Of a stretch of 64,000 nt of DNA, positions 46,050-53,678 are shown piece by piece. Under the pieces are notes generated by a model. It was not told where the DNA came from. It made no database searches and saw only the letters and a program-made list of their open reading frames with translations. The stretch's first letter is position 1. Every line of letters starts with the position of its first letter. Source of the stretch: Bacteroidota bacterium (GTDB lineage Bacteria; Bacteroidota; Ignavibacteria; Kapaibacteriales; UBA2268); the NCBI GenBank assembly GCA_029974985.1, contig JARKQC010000360.1, positions 223,238 through 287,237 on the forward strand, given 5' to 3'. Position numbers and translations under genes: made by a program.

Positions 46050-47023
46050 AAATTCACGTAATTGGTGCTGGCAATTGGGGAACTACCTTAGCGCATATTT
46101 TTTCTAAAAAAAATGAGGTTTTGCTATGGACAAGTTCGCAAGAATTTGCTGATGAAATAAATAATACAAGAGAAAATAAGCGTTATATAAAAGGTCTAAT
46201 TCTCAATGGTAATTTATTAGCAGTAAAAAGTTTCACGGTTGATATAAATGATGACGATTTGATAGTTATTGCAGTACCATCTTATGCTTTGCCCGAGCTT
46301 AGTATTCATTTGCAAAGTCATCTCAAAAATCAAATAATAGTTTGTGCTACTAAGGGATTTGAAAATCATACTTTGCGAACAATGGGCGAAGTTTTATCTG
46401 CAAATTTACCAAATTCGCCAATAATCGCGTTATCGGGACCTAACATAGCAAGAGAAATCGCACAAGGGAAGCCTACGAAAGCAGTTTTAGCATCAGAAAA
46501 TCTAATTGCTGTTACAAAAGCAATCAAATATCTGAACAACGATTTACTTAGCTTCGAAGTATCAAGAGATATAAAGGGGGTCGAGCTTTGTGCCGCACTT
46601 AAAGGCATTATTGCAATTGGCGTTGGCATTTCAGACGCTCTCGAGCTTGGTGATAATTTTATAAGTTTATTGATGACTTACGGATTAAGAGAATTTTCGG
46701 AAATAGCAAAATTTTTAGGTATTGACAGAAAAACAATTTATGGTATTGCAGGTTTAGGCGATTTGATTGCAACGTGTTTGAGTAAAAATAGTCGAAATAG
46801 AAAATTTGGCTATCTTTTAGGTAAAGGTTATTCTCGTGATGAAGCCTTAAAAGAAGTTGGAATGGTCGTCGAAGGAGTTCAAATGGCTAAGACAATAATG
46901 GGATTAGAGGAACTCAATGTATCAATTCCCTTGTTTTCAATAATTACAAAAACAATATTTAATGAAAATGGTGGTTTCTCTGAACAAGATTTTATAAAAT
47001 GTTTAACTCAATATAAAGTTTAG
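46046..47023 (+). CDS. gpsA: NAD(P)H-dependent glycerol-3-phosphate dehydrogenase
   Basis: A 325-residue soluble enzyme reducing dihydroxyacetone phosphate to sn-glycerol-3-phosphate. The nucleotide-binding motif is HVIGAGNWGTTLAHIF; then ATKGFENHTLRTMGE, ALSGPNIAREIAQGKPT, and the catalytic lysine block ELCAALKGIIAIGVGISDA near residue 190, followed by GIAGLGDLIATCLSKNSRN. Normally it serves phospholipid synthesis. Here its ATG overlaps the stop of the glycerophosphotransferase fusion, and a second such fusion follows, so it may supply a dedicated pool for CDP-glycerol. Whether the genome has another gpsA is unknown. Confidence 0.95.
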   Translation: MKIHVIGAGNWGTTLAHIFSKKNEVLLWTSSQEFADEINNTRENKRYIKGLILNGNLLAVKSFTVDINDDDLIVIAVPSYALPELSIHLQSHLKNQIIVCATKGFENHTLRTMGEVLSANLPNSPIIALSGPNIAREIAQGKPTKAVLASENLIAVTKAIKYLNNDLLSFEVSRDIKGVELCAALKGIIAIGVGISDALELGDNFISLLMTYGLREFSEIAKFLGIDRKTIYGIAGLGDLIATCLSKNSRNRKFGYLLGKGYSRDEALKEVGMVVEGVQMAKTIMGLEELNVSIPLFSIITKTIFNENGGFSEQDFIKCLTQYKV

Positions 47024-47031
47024 AAGAAGAT

Positions 47032-47742
47032 ATGAATGCTATAATATTAAATGCGGGCAAGGGTAGTCGTCTGTCAAAATATACAAATAATACTCATAAA
47101 TGCTTACTCAATGTTGGTGGAAAAAAAATTATTGATTATCAGCTCGAGTCGCTTAAATATGCGGGAATTAAAAATATTACTATCGTAGTTGGCTATTTGA
47201 AAGAACAAATCAAAGAATATGTTTCTAAATACAAGGATTTTGAGTTTAATTTTGTCGAAAATCCAAATTATGCAAATACAAATACAGCTTTCTCTTTAAG
47301 ACTTGCTAAAGGAATGCTTTATTACGATACGATTTATTTAAACGGTGATGTAGTTTTCCCAAAAGAATTAATTAAACGACTTATTGATAGCGAATATGAA
47401 AACGCTCTCGCAGTTGATTATAAAGAGTGTGGCGAAGAAGAAGTAAAAGTAGAACTCAGTGGCAATAGAATTACTCGAATCGGAAAAGATATTCCACTAA
47501 ATTTATCAAAAGGTGAGTTTATTGGTATTGCAAAATTTTCTAAAAATATGAGTGATAAATTTGTTCAATCATTAGATAATACTATAGAAAAAGAAATGCT
47601 TTATAAAGTATTTTTTGAGCATTCTTTACAACAAATAATTAACGATGTCGAGCTTATGGCTGTTGACGTTACTCAAATGCAAGCAGTAGAAATTGATTTT
47701 GAAGAAGATTTATTAAAAGCTATCGAAATATATAAAGATTAA
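47032..47742 (+). CDS. Sugar-phosphate/phosphocholine-type nucleotidyltransferase (LicC-like)
   Basis: A 236-residue NTP transferase with the pyrophosphorylase signature ILNAGKGSRLSKYTNNTHKCLL, then VGYLKEQIKEY, ENPNYANTNTAFSL and IYLNGDVVFPKELI, close in pattern to LicC-type phosphocholine cytidylyltransferases. Between gpsA and a TagF-like fusion the expected activity is making CDP-glycerol. The classic enzyme for that, TagD, has an unrelated HxGH fold, so either this family has taken over the reaction or it activates a different phospho-alcohol. Eight bases separate it from gpsA and six from the next gene. Confidence 0.8.
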   Translation: MNAIILNAGKGSRLSKYTNNTHKCLLNVGGKKIIDYQLESLKYAGIKNITIVVGYLKEQIKEYVSKYKDFEFNFVENPNYANTNTAFSLRLAKGMLYYDTIYLNGDVVFPKELIKRLIDSEYENALAVDYKECGEEEVKVELSGNRITRIGKDIPLNLSKGEFIGIAKFSKNMSDKFVQSLDNTIEKEMLYKVFFEHSLQQIINDVELMAVDVTQMQAVEIDFEEDLLKAIEIYKD

Positions 47743-47748
47743 TATAAA

Positions 47749-50355
47749 ATGAATAGCCAACTTAAAATATTATTTTTCATCGAAAGAGAATTACATATTC
47801 CTTTTTTAGAACCAATTTATGATTATTTTAACGAAAATTTTGATTTCGATTTAGCATTTATTACTATTCCATATATAAAATCGAGTGAAGATAAGCCAGG
47901 GCGTGGAATAAATGATAAAGAATTAAAGCGTTTAAAAGAAAAAGCAAAATTTATTTATAATAGTTCGGAATTTAAGCCCGATCTGACTTATGTTGCTGAC
48001 GTTAGTTTTTCTTTAAAAGATTGTGGAAAAATTATAAACGTAGGGCATGGATTAATTAGCAAAGGTGGATTTTATGTTGACTCACCAATTGTTAGACGTG
48101 AAAATCTCGCTGATTTAATATGCGTACCGGGAACTTGGCATAAAGAAGTTTTAGAAAAAAATGTTTTTGTGCCAATAGTAGCAACGGGATTTATAAAATC
48201 TGATAAATTATTTGGTCCAAAAGCCATTTCAAGAAACGAATATTGTCAAAAATATAATATTCCACAAAAAAATTCTATAATTTTATATGCTCCAACATTT
48301 AACAAAGAATTATCATCAATTCCAATTATCGAAGATAAAATCGCTCAATTAGCAAATAATAATACAACAATATTAATTAAACTACATAGCGTAACAGATG
48401 CAAAATATGTTGAAATGTATAAAAAACTTGCTAATTTTCATCAAAATATTATTTTTGTTGATGAAATTGATGTATCGCCCTCACTTATTGCCGCAGATAT
48501 TTTAATTAGTGATGTATCTTCTGTATTAGTCGAGTTTATGCTATTAAATAAACCCGTCATTGTGTTTAATAATCCAAATATAAGTCAATATTCTCATTAT
48601 AATCCCGATGATATCGAATATCAAGTTCGAGAGGCTTGCTATGTAGTTAATAATTTTGAAGAGTTATATTATGCTGTTAAGAAAGCAATGATTTTCCCTG
48701 AAGAATTTTCTGCTCGAAGAAAATTTTATTCTTATATTTTATGCTATGGTAAAGATGGTAAATCAGTTGAGCGGGCGGCACACGCTGGATTAGAATTATT
48801 AAATTATAATTTTGCAAGTAAAGAAAATATTGAAATAAGTGTAGTTTTCCAAGATGATGAAAATAATACAAATGACAATATTAATAATATAATAGATATA
48901 TTTAATAAATATACTGAAACAAATATTGAAATTATATTACTAAGCAATAAGCATTACGAAAATGAATTTATCAAAATATTGCCCAAAAATTCAAATATTG
49001 GAGATATAATAAATAATTCAGCGGGTGAGTTTATTTTCTTTGATGATTTTAACTTAAATTTCCCAAGCAATTATTTAAGAACTCTTATTTATTATTTCAA
49101 ATGGTATCCAAATACTTTTGCTGTCGAATGCCTAACTGAAAAAGATAATTATAAAGATATAACGCGAGATTATTTTCCGCAAATTAATGAAAATGATTTA
49201 GAGGAAATTCAGTTTAATTTTAGATATTTCATTGCTCAAGATATTAGAATTTCACAATTAAATAGCTTTCCCGCTATTTTCAAAAAAGATAATTTAAATA
49301 ATTATGTAAATGCTAAAAATTTCAATGAATTAATCAAAGCTATAAACAACAGTCCACATAATGATAAATTTAGAAAAGCTATTGATGTTTTTGCTTATAA
49401 AAATCAAATTGAATTGAATAATTATTCAAAAGAAGAATTAATTCAATTAATTGAAAAAAATTCTTGGAATTTAGAAGCAAGACTAAAATTATATAGCTTA
49501 CAAAAAGATAATTTATCAGCAAAACATCAAGAAGTTTTTCAAAGTAATACAAAAAAATTGACATCAATTATTATTCTTGCAAAAGATCAGTTCGAATATA
49601 CAAAAGAGTGTATTGATTCGATATATCAATTCACACCAGAACCTTTTGAATTAGTTCTAATTGATAATGGTAGCCGCGATAATATACCAAACTATTTTGC
49701 AGAACTTAAAAGAACAAAAAACAATGTAAAAGTAGTTACAAATATTGAAAACGTTGGCTTTCCGAAAGGAGTAAATCAAGGTTTACGCGAAGCCGTTGGC
49801 GATTATGTCTTAATTGGTAATAATGATACAATTGTAACACCGGGCTGGCTAAAGCGAATGCAAGAGGTTATCGAAAGCAATCCAAAAATTGGTTTAGTCG
49901 GACCAATGTCTAATAATATAAGTGGACTTCAGCTAATTGAAAATTTGGAATATTCGACCTTGCAAGAAATGCTTCAAATTGCAGAAAATCTAAAAAGAAA
50001 TTATGCGGGTCAAACTATTGAATTTCCTCGACTTGCATTTTTCTGCACTCTTATTAAACGCGAAGTAATAGATAAAATAGGTGGACTCGATGAAATATTT
50101 AGTCCCGGAAATTACGAAGATGATGATTTTTGTATGCGCTCTCAAATTGCGGGCTATAAAGCATTAATCTTGAAAGATGTGTTTATTCATCACTATCGCT
50201 CGCGTAGTTTTGTTGATGATGGTAATGATGCTTACCGCGAAAGATTGCAAAAAAATCGCTCTATTTTTGCTAAAAAATGGGGCGGCACTCCCGAAGAAAT
50301 TTGGTTAGAGGGCAAAAAGATTATGCCGCCCGAATTATATATAAATTATAAGTAA
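47749..50355 (+). CDS. Fusion: CDP-glycerol glycerophosphotransferase-like - GT2
   Basis: An 868-residue protein. Residues 1-350 form a TagB/TagF-like domain paralogous to that of the protein at 42510: ELHIPFLEPIYDYF, INVGHGLISKGGFYVDS, LYAPTFNKELSSIP, ADILISDVSSVLVEFMLLNK. Residues about 365-560 look like a degraded GT2 domain (IEISVVFQDDENN, AGEFIFFDDF). Residues 600-845 form an intact GT2: TSIIILAKDQFEYTKECIDS, VLIDNGSRDN, VLIGNNDTIVTPGWL, GNYEDDDFCMRSQIAGYKA. It likely attaches glycerol phosphate and a sugar. It closes the operon and a terminator overlaps its stop codon. Confidence 0.85.
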   Translation: MNSQLKILFFIERELHIPFLEPIYDYFNENFDFDLAFITIPYIKSSEDKPGRGINDKELKRLKEKAKFIYNSSEFKPDLTYVADVSFSLKDCGKIINVGHGLISKGGFYVDSPIVRRENLADLICVPGTWHKEVLEKNVFVPIVATGFIKSDKLFGPKAISRNEYCQKYNIPQKNSIILYAPTFNKELSSIPIIEDKIAQLANNNTTILIKLHSVTDAKYVEMYKKLANFHQNIIFVDEIDVSPSLIAADILISDVSSVLVEFMLLNKPVIVFNNPNISQYSHYNPDDIEYQVREACYVVNNFEELYYAVKKAMIFPEEFSARRKFYSYILCYGKDGKSVERAAHAGLELLNYNFASKENIEISVVFQDDENNTNDNINNIIDIFNKYTETNIEIILLSNKHYENEFIKILPKNSNIGDIINNSAGEFIFFDDFNLNFPSNYLRTLIYYFKWYPNTFAVECLTEKDNYKDITRDYFPQINENDLEEIQFNFRYFIAQDIRISQLNSFPAIFKKDNLNNYVNAKNFNELIKAINNSPHNDKFRKAIDVFAYKNQIELNNYSKEELIQLIEKNSWNLEARLKLYSLQKDNLSAKHQEVFQSNTKKLTSIIILAKDQFEYTKECIDSIYQFTPEPFELVLIDNGSRDNIPNYFAELKRTKNNVKVVTNIENVGFPKGVNQGLREAVGDYVLIGNNDTIVTPGWLKRMQEVIESNPKIGLVGPMSNNISGLQLIENLEYSTLQEMLQIAENLKRNYAGQTIEFPRLAFFCTLIKREVIDKIGGLDEIFSPGNYEDDDFCMRSQIAGYKALILKDVFIHHYRSRSFVDDGNDAYRERLQKNRSIFAKKWGGTPEEIWLEGKKIMPPELYINYK

Positions 50356-50380
50356 TTTTTTTTGTGAAATTACTTTTTCT
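50350..50380 (+). terminator. Rho-independent terminator of the glycan operon
   Basis: AAGTAATTT (50350-50358) and AAATTACTT (50367-50375) form a perfect 9-bp stem with an 8-base loop, followed by TTTTC on the plus strand. The stem includes the TAA stop of the TagF-like/GT2 gene and runs into the 3' end of the convergent HMA gene. Confidence 0.6.
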
Positions 50381-50705
50381 TATTTGCTGGTTTAGAAGTT
50401 GATTTTTTATTTTCAACTTTTTTATACATAACTTTAGCTTCATATCCAAGATTTGATATTATTTTTGTAATATCATTTTCATTCGTCTTTTCAGGGTCAA
50501 ATTTTATAGTAACCACTTTAGTATCAACGTCTGCGTTTGTTTCTAATATACCATCAGTTTTTTTCAATTTCTTTTCGATTTTCGAAGCACAAGTGCCACA
50601 GTGAAGATTTGTTTGAACATTAATTTCCTTAGGTTCTGCGGAAAATAATGAAATGGCGGCAAAAAATGTAGCCACTAATACCATTATAAAATTTTTGAAC
50701 GACAT
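50370..50705 (-). CDS. Exported heavy-metal-associated (HMA) domain protein
   Basis: A 111-residue protein: signal peptide MSFKNFIMVLVATFFAAISL with a cleavage site after FSAEP, then one ferredoxin-like HMA domain with the metal site LHCGTCASKIEKKL (CxxC) near residue 36 and the standard ITKIISNLGYEAKV ending. The last 15 residues are Lys/Ser-rich. It is probably a periplasmic copper or cobalt/mercury-binding chaperone. It is 28 bases downstream of the S41-like gene in the same direction. A copper P-type ATPase is encoded 9 kb away. Confidence 0.82.
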   Translation of the reverse strand: MSFKNFIMVLVATFFAAISLFSAEPKEINVQTNLHCGTCASKIEKKLKKTDGILETNADVDTKVVTIKFDPEKTNENDITKIISNLGYEAKVMYKKVENKKSTSKPANKKK

Positions 50706-50733
50706 AACTAACCTTATATAATAAATAAAAAAA

Positions 50734-53505
50734 TTATTTTTTCAATATTTCTAAAGCATTTTTAATAAAATTATCATATTTAGAATTTTTATCTGGTAAC
50801 TCATAATTAAATTCAATATCAGGAATTATCGGATTGTCTAGTAGTAATTTGTTATCGGGGCTATATACTTTAAGTCCTGAGACTGACACGTTATATCCGC
50901 CCAAAAGCCTTATTGGATAGACTTCTGCGGCATTTCCGGCGCTTGGTTTTCCTGCAAGAAGTCCAATTTTATTAGATTTAACTATTGACGCAATCGCTTC
51001 GGCATAGGCGCAAGTTTTTTCATCAATTAAAAATATATTCTTCTTACCGCTTAATTTTTTATTAGCGCGAATTTTATCATTGCCAAATATTAAATGCGAT
51101 ACAAGATTCTTATCTGGCTCTGTGTAAACGGGTATATCCCATTTTGCATTTTTCAAAGAATCATCGGATAGCAAACCTAAGAAATGCTCGCTCATACTTG
51201 TCATTCCGCGTAAATCGAAGATAAATGCTTTGCGTTGTGATAAAGGCTCGATAAAATCTTTAAATCTATTATCGCTTAATTCTGTAATATTAATATAAAC
51301 ATAACCCGTATCTAATTCAAATACTTCTAAAGGCTTAGGTTCGAAAATATTTTGAATAAGATGCTCTCTTTTTGGATATACTTCTTTAAAAGTACCATCT
51401 GGCTTTTTGAAAACAAATTTCTGTGTTGAGTTTTTTGCACCTAATCTAATTTCTGCTAATGCCTTAGCAATTTTATAAGTTTTATTATTGCCCGGAATTA
51501 GTGAAATTTTATTATTAATATATTCATCAATTTTAATATCTCCGATTTGAATTAATTCATCACCAATTTCTAATCCAAGAGAAGCATCAACATTTGTGCT
51601 AATAACATATTTATTATCAAAATATCTTAAAATAAAAGGATAAGAAAAATCATATTCAGAATTATTATTCCAAGTTCTTGAGCGTAAATCGCCCGTTATA
51701 ACAAGAATTGACTCTATTAATTTATCAAAATCCTTATCGCTGGCACTTGCTGTTTTAAGTCCGTAAACAAGCACTGAATCAAGTTCGTTATTTGGTATTT
51801 CTTTTATACTAAAATGTTTAATTAAGCTCCATAATTTAATAACAGAAGCAATTCTTGTTAATCTATCATCGTTATTTGGATTATATCCTTTGGGCTTTCC
51901 CGCAAGCGAAAAATTAGCTTTATTTTGCTTTGGTATAACCGTTGAATCATTTGCATAATACACAAGTGGTTGGTGCAAATAAACACTCTTATCAAGAGAA
52001 TAAGTATAGATTTTTCCAATTAAGGGATAATCAATTCTATTATTATCAGATTCCATAGAAATTGAATATTTCCCTTTCGTACAATCACTTGAATCAACAT
52101 ATATACTATATCCAGCGGCTATAACAGCAGGCTCAAATTCCCAAAATTGAGGAAATCCATTAGAATTTAAGGTCTCGAAACTATAATTAGCAAGAGGAAT
52201 ATCACCATTTTTTTTATTATTTTCTATGACATCAATTCTTACATCATCAAAAGATGCTTTGCCTTCGCCAATAAATACAAGAGCTAATTTTAAAGTCAAT
52301 ACATCTTTTGGTAAGTCAATACTTAATTCATAGCGTTTCCAAGTGTTTTGCATAGCAGGAGTTAATACCGTAGTTGCTACGATATTATCATCATTTTTTG
52401 TAATTCTATCGGCTTTAACCCAAATTTGAGCATTAGCGCCAGGTGATTTTTGAGCAACCTTTATAGAAGCAGATATTTTTATTTTTTTTTCTTTATATTT
52501 TACTACATCAATAACTTGCAAAACTGATGCTTCTCTTCTTCTATTAGAAGCAAAAATATTTTTTGACATCGAAGAGAAAATATCATCTGCTCTTTCTACT
52601 GGACCACCAATATGTTGCATCGAAACCGCTAAATGTTCTGGGCTATTATCAGGCTTATTATAAATAATATTCGTATCTTTTTTATTATTAACAAAAGCTA
52701 AGGGCGACATTATTTGAGCATATTGATTTAAAGATGAAATTAATTCTTTTTGATTTTTTGCATTTTCTGCATTAGAAATTGCCCAGAATGTCAAAAGCTC
52801 GCTTTCATTAGTAGTTAAATTGTTAGTTGGGTTAAAAAAGTTTAAATAAGCATATAATTTAGCAAGACTTGTCAGATTATTAAGTTCCATATCAGAAAGT
52901 TGTTTCGCTCTTTCATTTATAGAACCTTTAGGCTGAACAACTTCAATTTTAAAATCATCAGTCCATAATTTACCAATTCCTTGTAGTATTACACCAAATC
53001 TTAATTCATTTGTTTCATCTGGAATATCAATTATTAACTCATATTCTTTCCAATCATTAGACCTAATTAGATTATCTTCGAGATATTCACTAACGGTTAT
53101 ATTATCTTTTGTTGACCTTCCTATTGCCCATAGTTGCCCATTACTTGTATTATACTTCGATTCAAATCTTGCTTTTGCTGAAATTTTTACTTTTTTTCCA
53201 CGATACGGAATTGCGTCAATAATTTGATAAATAGGAACAAGATTTTTCTCAATTTCGTCTGTATTGCTAACATTATCGGGGCTTGATAATAGCATACATA
53301 AATCACCTTCGGCTGGATTGTTTTTTGTAAGCATTGCATAATAGCCCGCTTCTTCAATTTTTCGTGGCAATGTCCAAGAAGCTGGATAAAGACTATCAAT
53401 CCCCTTTTCAAAATTTAGATTAGTAACCTGAAATAAAGTTTGTGATTTTGAAATAAATATATTCGAAAATATTATTATTAATACTAAAGCAAAGTTCTTA
53501 CGCAT
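50734..53505 (-). CDS. Secreted S41-like protein with N-terminal carbohydrate-binding-like domains, likely inactive protease
   Basis: A 923-residue exported protein; the signal peptide is NFALVLIIIFSNIFISKS. Residues about 25-190 and 290-455 are two jelly-roll domains of the CBM type (TNLNFEKGIDSLYPASW, then KISAKARFESK and KISASIKVAQK), with a third related NYSFETLNSNGFPQFWEF segment. Residues 545-920 form the S41 tail-protease region: a PDZ-like part (GLEIGDELIQIGDIKIDEY) and the alpha/beta core with AFIFDLRGM. Where S41 enzymes have SxAE, this protein has TCAYAEAIA, so the nucleophile serine is Ala. It may be a pseudo-protease that binds glycan. Confidence 0.75.
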   Translation of the reverse strand: MRKNFALVLIIIFSNIFISKSQTLFQVTNLNFEKGIDSLYPASWTLPRKIEEAGYYAMLTKNNPAEGDLCMLLSSPDNVSNTDEIEKNLVPIYQIIDAIPYRGKKVKISAKARFESKYNTSNGQLWAIGRSTKDNITVSEYLEDNLIRSNDWKEYELIIDIPDETNELRFGVILQGIGKLWTDDFKIEVVQPKGSINERAKQLSDMELNNLTSLAKLYAYLNFFNPTNNLTTNESELLTFWAISNAENAKNQKELISSLNQYAQIMSPLAFVNNKKDTNIIYNKPDNSPEHLAVSMQHIGGPVERADDIFSSMSKNIFASNRRREASVLQVIDVVKYKEKKIKISASIKVAQKSPGANAQIWVKADRITKNDDNIVATTVLTPAMQNTWKRYELSIDLPKDVLTLKLALVFIGEGKASFDDVRIDVIENNKKNGDIPLANYSFETLNSNGFPQFWEFEPAVIAAGYSIYVDSSDCTKGKYSISMESDNNRIDYPLIGKIYTYSLDKSVYLHQPLVYYANDSTVIPKQNKANFSLAGKPKGYNPNNDDRLTRIASVIKLWSLIKHFSIKEIPNNELDSVLVYGLKTASASDKDFDKLIESILVITGDLRSRTWNNNSEYDFSYPFILRYFDNKYVISTNVDASLGLEIGDELIQIGDIKIDEYINNKISLIPGNNKTYKIAKALAEIRLGAKNSTQKFVFKKPDGTFKEVYPKREHLIQNIFEPKPLEVFELDTGYVYINITELSDNRFKDFIEPLSQRKAFIFDLRGMTSMSEHFLGLLSDDSLKNAKWDIPVYTEPDKNLVSHLIFGNDKIRANKKLSGKKNIFLIDEKTCAYAEAIASIVKSNKIGLLAGKPSAGNAAEVYPIRLLGGYNVSVSGLKVYSPDNKLLLDNPIIPDIEFNYELPDKNSKYDNFIKNALEILKK

Positions 53506-53618
53506 AATTTTTTATTACAATGATTATTAAGTGAAAATTTTAAAATCTAAATTAAAATAATGATTAATTTAACTATAAAATTATAAGACGAATAAAAAAT
53601 AGAATTTGTACAATATTC

Positions 53619-53648
53619 TTTGGCAAAGTAATTGCGAATATATATTTG
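53619..53648 (+). promoter_or_regulatory. Probable promoter of flhA
   Basis: TTTG at 53619-53622 and TATATTTG at 53641-53648 match the -33 and -7 boxes with an 18-base spacer, slightly short. The flhA start codon follows 30 bases after the -7 box. Confidence 0.45.
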
Positions 53649-53678
53649 AATAAGTTTTTATTAAAATAGTAACAAATA

